Positions 54,095-63,142 of a stretch of 64,000 bases of DNA are shown here, piece after piece. The stretch covers positions 17,787-81,786 of the forward strand of contig JAJFBF010000008.1 in NCBI GenBank assembly GCA_020697295.1. The letters are read 5' to 3'. The DNA comes from Moraxellaceae bacterium (lineage in GTDB: Bacteria > Pseudomonadota > Gammaproteobacteria > Pseudomonadales > Moraxellaceae). The position numbers and the translations under genes were made by a program. The notes beneath the pieces are model-generated. The model was given only the letters and a program-made list of their open reading frames with translations. It did no database searches and had not been told where the DNA came from. How positions within the stretch are numbered: position 1 is the first letter of the stretch; every line of letters starts with the position of its first letter.

Positions 54095-57000
54095 ATGGCG
54101 ACCAAACGCCTCCAGGCGGCCGGGCGTGACAATGCGGGAAAGATGCTGGTCTTGAACCTGAGCCAGTACGAAGCCCTCTTTGCGCACATGGGGGAAGCCT
54201 TCATGCTGGGCGACATCGTACGGGATGCGCAGGGACACGCCATCGATATCCGCGTGCTCGTGGCCAACGACGCCTTTCATCAGGAGTCGGGCCTGCCGTC
54301 CGATGCGCTGGGGCGCCCGCTCCGGGAAAGCCTGCCGCAGCTCGAGGATGTCTGGATCCAGCAATACAGCCAGGTGGTCCTGACCGGTGAGCCGGTGCAC
54401 TTCGCCAGCTATAACGCCGACACCCGGCGCCACTTTGAAGTGCACAGCTACCGGCCCGAGCCCGGACGGTTTGCCGCCCTGTTCCGGGACGTCACGGCGC
54501 AGGTCGAGATGGAGCAGGCGCTGCGCGAACAGCAGCAGCAACTGCGCACCCGCGAGCTTGAGCTTAAGCAGATGATCACCGGGCTGCCGGGCCTGGTCTG
54601 GACAACGACCGCCGCGGGCACGCCGGACTATCTCAGCGAGCAATGGCAGGCATACACGGGCCTCGACCACCGGGAATTGGTCGGTGACCGCTGGAGCACA
54701 CCGCTCCATCCGGATGATCGCGCGCCGGCCGAGGCGGCGTGGCGGGAAGCCACCACCACCGGTAGCGCCTACGACGTCGATTACCGCATCCGCCGACTCG
54801 ACGGCGCCTATCGCTGGTTCAATGCCCGTGGCGTGCCACTGCGCGATGAAACCGGCCGCATCCTGCGCTGGTTCGGCATCTGCATCGACATCGATGACCT
54901 GAAACGGGCGCAAGCCGAGCTGGCAAACGCACAGCAGAATTACACCGCCCTGTTCAACAACGAGCTGCAGGGCATCGCCCATGTGCGCATCGTCACGGAG
55001 GCGACCGGGCAGCCGGTCAATTACGTCATGGAGTCGGTCAACGCGGCCTATGAGCGCATCATCGGCCTCTCGAAAGCCGAGGTTGAAGGCCGGCTGATCA
55101 CCGAAATCTGGCCGGACATCGCCAGCTTCGACTTCGACTTTATCGCCGCCTTCGGCAAGGTCGGCCTGGAAGGCGGCGAATGGCGCGAGGAAATCCACTT
55201 CCCCCCCACGCGGCAATGGCTGAGGGTCTATGCCTATCGCCCGCGCTGCGGCGAATGCGTGGTCATCTTCTCCGACATCACCGCGCAGCGGCAGGCCGAG
55301 CAGGCGCTCGCCAACTCCGAGGCGGAGCTGCGCGCCAACTTCGAGCAGGCAGGTGTCGGCATCCTCTACGTAAATGCGCAGGGCCGCTTCCTCAAGGTCA
55401 ACCAGAAGGTCTGCGCCATGCTGGGCTATACGCAGGAGGAGCTCGCCCGACTGCATGTCCGCGCCATCGTCCACCCGGACGACCAGGCGTTCCTGCGCAG
55501 CCAGTTCGAGCGTGCGCTGCGGGGCGAGATCGACAGCTACATCGCCGAGCGCCGCTACCGCCATAAAGACGGCCATATTGTCTGGGTCCGCATCACCGCT
55601 TCGCCGGTGCGCCATCCCGACAGCGGCCAGATCCTCTATATGGCCAAGTTCATCGAGGACATCAGCGAACGCAAGCGCGCCCGCGCGGAGCTGGAAGGCT
55701 TTTTCCGGCAGGCCACGGTGGGCATGGTGGTGCTGGATACGGAGTCACGCATCCTGCGGCTCAACCAGCGCTTCTGCGACATCCTGGGCTACCACCAGGA
55801 CGAGCTGCAAGGCACGCTCTACATGGCCCTGAACCACCCAGGCGAGCTGGCAGAGGACAAACTGCTGTTCGAACGCCTGTGCGCGGGTGAAATCCCCGAG
55901 TACAGCCTGGAGAAACGGCTGCTGTGCAAGGACGGCAGCTATACCTGGACCATGATCTCGGCCGCCGTCGTGCATGATGAGTCGGAAGACCGCCCGTACA
56001 TCGTGAGCGTGGTCCACGATATCGAGGCCCGCAAGCAACTGGAACTCGAGCTGCGTGGCACGCAGCGCGAACTTGAGGCGCGCGTGGAACGCCGTACCCA
56101 CGAGCTGCGCCTCGCCACCTGGCAAGCGGAGGAAGCCCTGCGCGAGGCCGAGGCCGCCAACCAGGCGAAGTCACAGTTTCTCGCCACCATGAGCCATGAA
56201 ATCCGCACCCCCCTGAACGGCGTGATCGGCTTTACCGGGCTGCTGCTCGACGGCCCGCTCACCGAAGCCAAGCGGCGCTACGCGGACCTGGCGCGGCAAT
56301 CCGGCGAGTCCCTGCTGCACCTGCTCAACGACTTCCTCGACTTCTCCAGGATCGAGGCGGGCCGCCTGGCGCTGGAGCCCGTCGACTTCGACCTGCACCA
56401 GGAGCTGGAGCAAGTGCTGGCCCTGGTACAGCCAAGCGCGGAAGAGAAAGGGCTGGAGCTGCGCCGCCATATCCAGGCGCCGCGCCGCTTCCATGGCGAT
56501 GCGGCAAGGCTGCGCCAGATATTGCTCAACCTGCTGACCAACGCCGTGAAGTTCACGAAAGCCGGCCATGTCCTGCTGAGCTGCACAGAGGCCAGCCGGA
56601 AGGGCAGCCGGGTGCGTATCTGCTTCGAGGTCAGCGACACCGGCCTGGGGATTGATGCGGAGACTCGCCTTCAGCTTTTCCAGCCGTTCACGCAAGCCAA
56701 CGGCGTGAGCCGGCGCTTCGGCGGCACCGGCCTCGGCCTCGCCATCTGCCGACGCCTGACGGAGCTCATGGACGGGGAAATCGGCTTTCGCAGCAAGCCG
56801 GGTGAAGGCTCCACCTTCTGGGTCGAGCTGCCTTTCGACATCCTGCCCTCGGCCGACAGTCCGTTGCCGCTGAGCGCGGCCGAGGCGCTCGGCCCGCCAC
56901 CGGCCGACACCTGCCGTGGCCGGGTGCTGGTGGCGGAAGACAACAGCGTGAGCCAGCAGCTCGCGGTGGAAGTGCTCAAGCGGCTCGGCTGCCAGGTGGA

Positions 57001-57289
57001 CGTGGTCGGCAACGGCCGCGAGGCCGTGGAGGCGTTCAAGCGCCTGCCCTACGACCTCATCATCATGGATTGCGACATGCCGGTCATGGACGGCTTTGAA
57101 GCAACCGCGCACATCCGCGCCCTGGAAGCCGGCGCCGGGCACCATGTGCCCATCATCGCGATGACCGCCTCGGCCCTGCAGGGGGATGCCGAGCGCTGCC
57201 TGGCCGTCGGCATGGACGAGTTCATGTCCAAGCCGCTACGCCTGCTGCAGCTGAGCCGGGTCATCGATTCCTGGTTGAAGCCGGCCTGA
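54095..57289 (+). CDS. Five-PAS hybrid sensor histidine kinase
   Basis: A 1064-residue soluble kinase with no membrane helix. PAS-like domains lie at about 20-140, 150-275, 280-400, 410-530 and 535-655; the second and fourth show clear PAC endings ([32 protein letters not shown]). A coiled coil leads to HisKA with His701 ([13 protein letters not shown]) and HATPase_c with [15 protein letters not shown] and GGTGLGLA. The receiver has Asp992 ([12 protein letters not shown]) and the Lys in MSKPLRL. A cytosolic ligand, redox or light signal is possible; no cofactor motif is evident. GGAG precedes the ATG. Confidence 0.92.
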   Translation: MATKRLQAAGRDNAGKMLVLNLSQYEALFAHMGEAFMLGDIVRDAQGHAIDIRVLVANDAFHQESGLPSDALGRPLRESLPQLEDVWIQQYSQVVLTGEPVHFASYNADTRRHFEVHSYRPEPGRFAALFRDVTAQVEMEQALREQQQQLRTRELELKQMITGLPGLVWTTTAAGTPDYLSEQWQAYTGLDHRELVGDRWSTPLHPDDRAPAEAAWREATTTGSAYDVDYRIRRLDGAYRWFNARGVPLRDETGRILRWFGICIDIDDLKRAQAELANAQQNYTALFNNELQGIAHVRIVTEATGQPVNYVMESVNAAYERIIGLSKAEVEGRLITEIWPDIASFDFDFIAAFGKVGLEGGEWREEIHFPPTRQWLRVYAYRPRCGECVVIFSDITAQRQAEQALANSEAELRANFEQAGVGILYVNAQGRFLKVNQKVCAMLGYTQEELARLHVRAIVHPDDQAFLRSQFERALRGEIDSYIAERRYRHKDGHIVWVRITASPVRHPDSGQILYMAKFIEDISERKRARAELEGFFRQATVGMVVLDTESRILRLNQRFCDILGYHQDELQGTLYMALNHPGELAEDKLLFERLCAGEIPEYSLEKRLLCKDGSYTWTMISAAVVHDESEDRPYIVSVVHDIEARKQLELELRGTQRELEARVERRTHELRLATWQAEEALREAEAANQAKSQFLATMSHEIRTPLNGVIGFTGLLLDGPLTEAKRRYADLARQSGESLLHLLNDFLDFSRIEAGRLALEPVDFDLHQELEQVLALVQPSAEEKGLELRRHIQAPRRFHGDAARLRQILLNLLTNAVKFTKAGHVLLSCTEASRKGSRVRICFEVSDTGLGIDAETRLQLFQPFTQANGVSRRFGGTGLGLAICRRLTELMDGEIGFRSKPGEGSTFWVELPFDILPSADSPLPLSAAEALGPPPADTCRGRVLVAEDNSVSQQLAVEVLKRLGCQVDVVGNGREAVEAFKRLPYDLIIMDCDMPVMDGFEATAHIRALEAGAGHHVPIIAMTASALQGDAERCLAVGMDEFMSKPLRLLQLSRVIDSWLKPA

Positions 57290-57357
57290 TCAGACCGCAG
57301 CGGCAGAGTCCTCGCTTCCGGGGCAGCGGCGAAACTCGTCCCCTTCTTCCGCCGGCG

Positions 57358-58944
57358 TCAGTAACAGCTGCCGGCGTAGCGCCAGTCCTGCTGGCCGTAG
57401 GTCTGGCGCTGGATGGATTCGGTCTTCTTGCGCATGCACTCGCTGCGCGCGCGAGCCTCCGCGTCGGAGATGCCGCTGCCCGTGGAGTAGACGTTCCAGA
57501 GCCGTTGCATGTTGGCCGACTCGGCTCCAGCGTTGTGCTGGCGCTCCAGCTGCCGCGCCTGCACCGTGTACTCGTGGCAGCGCGGGCCGCCGGCCTTGCA
57601 GTAGTTGCCGACGTCGACGTTGAAGGCCATGAGGCTGGAGCGGTCGGGGCCGTCACGGTGGATGCGGTCAATGAGCGCCTGCGCGGCGGGACTCGGCTGC
57701 AGCAGGCCCTTGGCTTTCAGCCAGGCCTCGCCCTTGACGCTGCCATGCGCGTAGGCGGTCTTGTACCAGTAGAGCGTCAGCGCCTCGTTGGCGGGCACCT
57801 CCACGCCTTTCTCGTACAGCTGCGCGAGGTGGAACATGGCCATGGTGTTGGGCTTGCGCTTGCGCGCGGCGGCGCGCTCGTACCAGTAGATCGCGCCTTC
57901 GATGTCCTTCGGGCCGGTCATCCCGTTGCGCAATATCGCCGCCAGCACCAGCTGGCAGTAGTCGTTGTCGAGCTCGGCGCCGAGGCGCGCCCAGTAGCGG
58001 GCCTTCTCGAGGTCCTTGGCCTGGCCGAGGTCGCCCTCGAAATAGGCGCCCACCACCTGGCTGAGCGCTGGCCTGAAGCCCATGTTGGCGGACTCGAGGA
58101 AGGAGTCGAAGGCGCCCTTCTGGTCGCGCTGCGAATTCAGCCGGTACATGCCGCGGTCGTATTCGTAGCCGCCCTCGTAAATGCCTTCGCTGGGAAACTC
58201 GGTGGGCAGGCGGTCCAGCCAGGCCTGCGCGTCGGGATGGCCGGCGAACTTGGCGCGGATCGCCCAGAAGCGCGCCGTCTCCACGTTCTTGGCCACGCCA
58301 TCGCCGGACTCAAAGGCGTTGACGAGCATGGTGATGGCCTCGAAATTCTTGCGATCGGCTGCGGCAAACAGCATCTTGACCGCGGTCTTGGGATCGCGTG
58401 CGACGCCGTCGCCCTTGAACAGGCGCGGACCATAGAGCGCGGCGGCATCCCCATCACCCAGCTCGGCTGCGCGAACCAGCCAGCGCTGCGCCTTCGCGTC
58501 GTCCTTCGGCGCGAGATCGCCCTTGCTATAGACCTGCCACAGACGGGCCGCGGCGCGCTTCTCGTTCTGCCCGGCCTTCTCGTACAGCGCCAGCGCCTGT
58601 GCCGGATCGGCCGGCCCGCCTTCGCCGCGCTCGAGCATGCTTGCCGCCTCAAAGGTCGCCGGCGCGTTGCCCTGCTCCGCCGCCTCGAGGTAGAGCTCGC
58701 GCGCCTCCTCCAGATCGACATCGACGCCCTGTCCGTTGCGGTAAAGCGCCGCGCGGAAGATCAGGCTGGTGGGGTCCTTCTTGCCCATTTTCCTGGCCAG
58801 CTTCATGGCCTGTTTGTAGTCCTGGGCGCGCAAGGCCCGCTCGGCCCCGATGCGCAGTTCAATCCATTCCTCCGCGGTAGGCGCCGCCATGGCCGGCGGG
58901 AGCGCCAGCGCTGTCAGCAGGAGGGAAAGCAGAAGTCTGCGCAT
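57358..58944 (-). CDS. Exported Sel1-repeat (TPR-like) protein
   Basis: A 528-residue protein with a signal peptide (to about residue 20, AMAAP). At least eight Sel1-like repeats follow, such as GVDVDLEEARELYLEAAEQG and PKDDAKAQRWLVRAAELGDG, up to about residue 440. The last 80 residues form a separate Cys-containing module (CHEYTVQARQLERQ, ESIQRQTYGQQDWRYAGSC). This tail recurs as a stand-alone gene at 59665-59937. Sel1 proteins usually scaffold protein complexes; the partner is unknown. The start is set by the signal peptide. Confidence 0.88.
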   Translation of the reverse strand: MRRLLLSLLLTALALPPAMAAPTAEEWIELRIGAERALRAQDYKQAMKLARKMGKKDPTSLIFRAALYRNGQGVDVDLEEARELYLEAAEQGNAPATFEAASMLERGEGGPADPAQALALYEKAGQNEKRAAARLWQVYSKGDLAPKDDAKAQRWLVRAAELGDGDAAALYGPRLFKGDGVARDPKTAVKMLFAAADRKNFEAITMLVNAFESGDGVAKNVETARFWAIRAKFAGHPDAQAWLDRLPTEFPSEGIYEGGYEYDRGMYRLNSQRDQKGAFDSFLESANMGFRPALSQVVGAYFEGDLGQAKDLEKARYWARLGAELDNDYCQLVLAAILRNGMTGPKDIEGAIYWYERAAARKRKPNTMAMFHLAQLYEKGVEVPANEALTLYWYKTAYAHGSVKGEAWLKAKGLLQPSPAAQALIDRIHRDGPDRSSLMAFNVDVGNYCKAGGPRCHEYTVQARQLERQHNAGAESANMQRLWNVYSTGSGISDAEARARSECMRKKTESIQRQTYGQQDWRYAGSCY

Positions 58945-59092
58945 GAGGATGTCCTTATAAGGGCCACGGTGAGGGAGCGAGCATAGCGCGGCCGGCCATG
59001 GCGGGCAGCGCAGGCCGTCCGCCGCGCGGGCGCGCCCGTCGCGCAACGCGGGCAGGGCGGCCCGGAAACCGGGCCGTGCCTTGTCGCGCGAC

Positions 59093-59665
59093 TCAGTCCC
59101 GCGTTGCCGTGAGCGCCTCTTCCAGCGCCTCGGAGCCCTGCGGAAAATCGCCCTGCCAATCCACCACCAGGCGCTTGCCCCCCGGCGTGCGATAGCCCGT
59201 CCAGGGCGCATTCACTTCCGGCACGCCGGGCAGTGCGCTCTGCCCGGCGTGATCCTCACCGGCGCCGAAGCGTGCCGGCCAGATGCGCTGGCGGCGGCCG
59301 AACCACGTCCATACCTCGACACGCACCTGACGGTCCGGCAGGCGCTCGACCCGTGTCACATAGCGCCCACAGAGCCAGACCATGGGCCAGACCAGCACGG
59401 TGCTGAAAAGCAGCATGCCGGCCTGCCAGGCAAGCACCGCCGCCGCGCTGCCGAACTCCGCGAGCAGATCCGCCTCGGCCGGAAGCAGCAACAGCCACAC
59501 GATCAGCGGCACCGGCGCGCTCGACACGAGCAGCACGAACCAGAGCATCGGGCTGCGGTCGGAGACATACAGCAGGCGCGGCCCGTCGTCAGCCGGCTGG
59601 GCCGCATCGGGCCGCGCCACCACCACGGGGCCGGCGGCGCGCGGACGACGGCGGCGCCCGGCCAT
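59093..59665 (-). CDS. Two-helix membrane protein of unknown function
   Basis: A 190-residue protein. A basic N-terminus (AGRRRRPRAAG) and about 40 polar residues precede two hydrophobic helices (LWFVLLVSSAPVPLIVWLLL and AGMLLFSTVLVWPMVWLC). A C-terminal soluble part of about 80 residues has beta character (RVEVWTWFGRRQRIWPARF). It looks like a small PH-type or DUF membrane protein, not identified. Its ATG overlaps the previous stop as TGATG, so it is coupled to the small ESIQR-motif gene. Confidence 0.7.
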   Translation of the reverse strand: MAGRRRRPRAAGPVVVARPDAAQPADDGPRLLYVSDRSPMLWFVLLVSSAPVPLIVWLLLLPAEADLLAEFGSAAAVLAWQAGMLLFSTVLVWPMVWLCGRYVTRVERLPDRQVRVEVWTWFGRRQRIWPARFGAGEDHAGQSALPGVPEVNAPWTGYRTPGGKRLVVDWQGDFPQGSEALEEALTATRD

Positions 59666-59937
59666 CAGCACTCCCCCGCGAATTTCCAGTCCTGCTGGCC
59701 ATAGGTGTTGCGCTGGATGGATTCGGTCATCTTCTGCATGCACTCGCTCTTGGCGCGCCAGGCAGCGTCATCGGCACCGCTCGGCGCCGCATGCACGTTC
59801 CAGAGGCGCTGCAGGGTTGCCGACTCGGCCTGTGCATTGGAGTCGTTCATGAATTTCTGGGCCGCCACGGTGTACTCAAAATGCGGCGGCGTTATTTTCC
59901 CGACCAGGCAAAGCCGCCCTCTTTCATATTCTCGCAT
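59665..59937 (-). CDS. Stand-alone copy of the Sel1 protein's C-terminal module
   Basis: A 90-residue frame. From residue 20 on, it matches the tail of the neighbouring Sel1 protein: HFEYTVAAQKFMND, ESATLQRLWNVH and ESIQRNTYGQQDWKFAGEC. No signal peptide is present and the first 18 residues do not resemble the Sel1 protein, so it may be a 5'-truncated duplicate. Against decay: its ATG follows directly on the stop of the upstream gene (TAAATG) and its own stop overlaps the next ATG, the arrangement of a translated operon gene. Confidence 0.6.
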   Translation of the reverse strand: MREYERGRLCLVGKITPPHFEYTVAAQKFMNDSNAQAESATLQRLWNVHAAPSGADDAAWRAKSECMQKMTESIQRNTYGQQDWKFAGEC

Positions 59938-60612
59938 TTACTTTACGGCCATCCACAGCGTATGGCGCGTGCCGCGGTTGCCATGCGCATACACCCGCAG
60001 CTCTTCCACCTTGAAGCCAGTCTTTTTCAGCCGCTCGGTAAAAGCGCGATCCGGCCCGGCCGACCACACCGCCAGCACGCCCTTGGGGCGCAGCGCCTGC
60101 AAGCAGCGATTCAGGCCCTCCTGGGAATACAGCCAGTCATTGTCTTTATGGGTCAGGCCCGCCGGGCCGTTGTCCACATCCAGCAGGATGGCGTCAAAGG
60201 CCTCCGTTTCTTCCTTCAGGATGATGGCGACATCCAGCTCACGGACCGTCGCGCGTTTATCCAGGATGGGATTGCCGGCCTTGGCGCCCAGGGGGCCCCG
60301 GTTCCATTCGACGACGCCCGGCACCAGCTCCGCCACCACCACGGTAGCCGTGTCGCCAAGATGCTTCAGGGCCGAGGCCAGGGTAAAGCCCATGCCGAGG
60401 CCGCCGATCAGCACCCGGGGCTGCGGCCGGTTCGCGATTTTCTTGCAGGCGATTTCCGCCAGCGCATCCTCGGAGCCATGCGCGCGCGTGCTCATCAACT
60501 CGCCGCCGGTGCCGGTGAGCTTGATGACGAACTGGTCGCCCACCTCAAACAGGCGAAGCTCGCCGCCGTTGCCGGGGATGAGGGCGGTATCCAGAATCTT
60601 GTAGCGGTTCAT
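59938..60612 (-). CDS. Spermidine synthase-like SAM-dependent protein
   Basis: A 224-residue Rossmann-fold protein of the spermine/spermidine synthase-like group. The nucleotide motif is VLIGGLGMGFTLASAL; VVVAELVPGVVEWN and AILLDVDNGPAGLTHKDN follow. It lacks the N-terminal beta domain of true SpeE and is shorter than its roughly 290 residues, so an aminopropyl- or methyltransferase of other specificity is likely. Start at MNRYKILDT; the ribosome site is weak. It leads a three-gene coupled unit. Confidence 0.82.
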   Translation of the reverse strand: MNRYKILDTALIPGNGGELRLFEVGDQFVIKLTGTGGELMSTRAHGSEDALAEIACKKIANRPQPRVLIGGLGMGFTLASALKHLGDTATVVVAELVPGVVEWNRGPLGAKAGNPILDKRATVRELDVAIILKEETEAFDAILLDVDNGPAGLTHKDNDWLYSQEGLNRCLQALRPKGVLAVWSAGPDRAFTERLKKTGFKVEELRVYAHGNRGTRHTLWMAVK

Positions 60613-60676
60613 GAGGGTTTCAGGCTCGGGGGTTGGGGGCGCTGCGGGAAAGCACGCAACTTGTGGAATGGAGAAT

Positions 60677-60719
60677 AAGGGGAGACAGAGTGAAGGACGC
60701 ACTCACTCCGACTCCCCTT
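60677..60719 (-). terminator. Interrupted hairpin after the LVIVD lipoprotein gene
   Basis: AAGGGGAG (60677-60684) pairs with CTCCCCTT (60712-60719), and inside it GAGTGA (60688-60693) pairs with TCACTC (60703-60708), separated by a 3x3 internal loop. It lies just after the stop at 60738. The T-run is weak (TTATT), so termination may be inefficient; it could also insulate the next gene. Confidence 0.6.
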
Positions 60720-60737
60720 TACTGTAATGGACCCCGG

Positions 60738-62792
60738 TCAGCGCAGCTGCATTGCCGTCAACCCCGAACGGGAGGCCGCAAACATCACGTTGCCGTTCAA
60801 GGTCATGCCCCCGGTGAATTCCGCGAGCCCGATACGCCCGACAAAGACCGGCGCTGACGGCGTCGTGATGTCGGCTACCATCACCCCGGCCATGGACGCC
60901 AGGTAGGCTCGGTTGCCAGCCACCTGCAGGCCCATGAACTGGCCATACTCATACGGGGCGTCGTCAGCCGGCAAGGGAACCGTGGCGAGCAGCGCCGGCG
61001 CGAGAGGATGGCGCACATCCACCACACTAAGCGAACGCCCGCTGGAATTGCCGAGGTTCATGCCGATACGCACGTAGGCGAATCCGTCCACCACCTCGAC
61101 CTGCGCGGCCCAGCCGCCGGTACTCACCTGGGCCACCTGCACGAGGTTGGCGGGATCAGAAATATCGAAGATGCGCAGGCCCTGGCCACTCGCCGCCACA
61201 TAGGCGTAGTTGCCGGCAAGCGTGACATCCAGGCCGCCGGCTTCCGTGGACCGATCGAGCACTACGGGCGCTTCCGGATTGCTGACGTCGATGGCCTGCA
61301 ACGCGGGTCCGGTGCCGTGATACGTGGAGGCGCCGCTGACAAACACATGCTGACCGCGCGCGGCGACCGCAAGGGCAACACTTCCGGAGTCCCCGACGCC
61401 GGCCAGCGCCGTGCTGCTGAGCAATACGGGACGTGCGGGAGTGCTGATGTCGATTACGGCGAGCCGCTCGCCGTCCACGGCGAACAGCCGCGAATCGACG
61501 GCGGCCAGTTCCAGCGCGTTGGCGAACACCGGGTTGGCGACCAGCCGCGGCGCCGACGGCGTGCGCGCATCGAAGACCAGCACGCCCCCTTCATAGGAGC
61601 TCACCGGCTGATAGACAAAGCCCTGATGCCAAAGAGGACGGTGCGGATACCTGCCGCGGTCGCCAACATTGCCCAGCATAGGGTAGGTACCGATACGCAC
61701 GCCGCCCAGGCGTTGCGCACCCTCATCCTGGAAGCCGCCCACCACATCGTCGCAGGGACCACCGATGCCCGCGGACACGGCGGTGAGTGCGCTCTCACCA
61801 GCCCCCAGCAGGACCCCCTCTTTTACCACCAGACCCGCAACTGTCTCGCCCAAGCTGATACAGCCGCGCGAAACCGGCGCCGCCGGACTGGCAATGTCGA
61901 AGACTTGCAGGCCGCCCAGCTTGCCCACATAAGCCCGGTTACCGACGAGCGCAAAGCCGCTGGGCGGCGACCACCACATGAATGGCGAGATGGCGCCGGC
62001 CGCATGGCCGCGCAGCACCGGCGCCGCCGCATTGCCCGCATCGACGATGCTGAGCGAACCGCTGGCGCTGCTGTACAGGTAGGCGAGGCTGCCTTTCACC
62101 AGTACGCGGTCGGCATCCATGGCCACGCCCGTGCTGCCGAGCAGTGCCGGGCTGGCCGGATTGCTGACATCGTAGATGCGCAGGCCGGCACTGTAGGAGG
62201 CCACGTAGGCGCGATCGCCGACGACCTCGATATCGATGCCCCCCACCTCCGCCGAGGCACCCAGCACGACCGGGTGCAGGGGGTCGCTGACATCGATCAC
62301 CTGCAGCGCGGGCCCGTCGCCCAGGCCGGTGCCCCCACCGCCCACATAAACCCGGTTGCCGCTGGCCGAGATCGTGTAGGCCGCATTGCCGCCCAGCGGG
62401 ATGTACGCGATCTCTACCGGCTGAAAAGGATCGCTGATGTCAAAGACCACCAGCGCCGAGCCGTCCACGCCAAACAGCCGGTTGTTCGCCAGGGCCAGTT
62501 CGTACAGCGCGCGGTCCGAGAATCCGTCGACCGCCCGGGGCTGCCGGGGATTGGCGACATTGAAGACCAGCAGTCCGGTGTCGTTACCGCTCCGGGGGGT
62601 GGGAACATAGAGGACATTTCCGTTCAGCAGTGGCCGCGCCGCGCCGCTCGCCGGGTCACTGCTGCCCGGGAACACGTTCAGGTCCACTTTCGAGAGGACC
62701 TGCGCCTGAGGCTCCGTGGTGCCACCCGAACCACCGCAGCCAACCAGCACCATGACCAGCAGCGCCGCGACCGACCTACTGAATTCCCGCAT
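60738..62792 (-). CDS. Lipoprotein with LVIVD beta-propeller repeats
   Basis: A 684-residue protein. The lipobox LVGC (Cys19) ends a short signal peptide, so the mature protein is lipid-anchored. The rest is a series of about 45-residue LVIVD-type repeats: ALQVIDVSDPLHPVVLG, GLRIYDVSNPASPALLG, GLQVFDIASPAAPVSRG, ALQAIDVSNPEAPVVLD, GLRIFDISDPANLVQVA and more. Two propellers can be guessed, split near residue 355. The family is linked to cell-surface binding; no ligand is known. A hairpin follows the stop. Confidence 0.85.
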   Translation of the reverse strand: MREFSRSVAALLVMVLVGCGGSGGTTEPQAQVLSKVDLNVFPGSSDPASGAARPLLNGNVLYVPTPRSGNDTGLLVFNVANPRQPRAVDGFSDRALYELALANNRLFGVDGSALVVFDISDPFQPVEIAYIPLGGNAAYTISASGNRVYVGGGGTGLGDGPALQVIDVSDPLHPVVLGASAEVGGIDIEVVGDRAYVASYSAGLRIYDVSNPASPALLGSTGVAMDADRVLVKGSLAYLYSSASGSLSIVDAGNAAAPVLRGHAAGAISPFMWWSPPSGFALVGNRAYVGKLGGLQVFDIASPAAPVSRGCISLGETVAGLVVKEGVLLGAGESALTAVSAGIGGPCDDVVGGFQDEGAQRLGGVRIGTYPMLGNVGDRGRYPHRPLWHQGFVYQPVSSYEGGVLVFDARTPSAPRLVANPVFANALELAAVDSRLFAVDGERLAVIDISTPARPVLLSSTALAGVGDSGSVALAVAARGQHVFVSGASTYHGTGPALQAIDVSNPEAPVVLDRSTEAGGLDVTLAGNYAYVAASGQGLRIFDISDPANLVQVAQVSTGGWAAQVEVVDGFAYVRIGMNLGNSSGRSLSVVDVRHPLAPALLATVPLPADDAPYEYGQFMGLQVAGNRAYLASMAGVMVADITTPSAPVFVGRIGLAEFTGGMTLNGNVMFAASRSGLTAMQLR

Positions 62793-63142
62793 TCCCTTCC
62801 CCTTGCTGCGCCGGATGGCCAGCCTTGCCGGCCTGTAGAGCGCGCCATTGTTGCGGTGCCGGAGCGATTTGCAAGGCCGGCAGTCAGGCCACGCAGAAAA
62901 AGGGGGGCCAACATGGCCCGGCCTGTGTGACTTAGCCCGGAGCGGGATTTTACAAACTACTTCAGGGCTTTCATAACCCCACCAGGGACCATTGCCTGTC
63001 CCTTGGTCACGCCACTTCCAAGGCCCTGAAGGGCAGCCGGGGCCCCTCCGAACGGCAAAAGCCTGCCTGCCCCCAAAAAATCCCGTAAAATGCCCCGCAT
63101 CCCCTCTGACGAGGCAATCCTCGTCCTGCCCCGGAGCCTCCC
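62793..63142. other. Intergenic, 350 bp, divergent promoters
   Basis: Between the lipoprotein gene and the FAD dehydrogenase gene. A candidate -10 TAAAAT lies at 63086-63091, about 50 nt before the dehydrogenase start, without a clear -35. Otherwise nothing supported. Confidence 0.45.

Noticed and set aside
61008..62930. 640-codon plus-strand frame opposite the LVIVD lipoprotein
   Set aside because: The minus strand has regular LVIVD repeats and a lipobox; the repeats produce the long open antisense frame.
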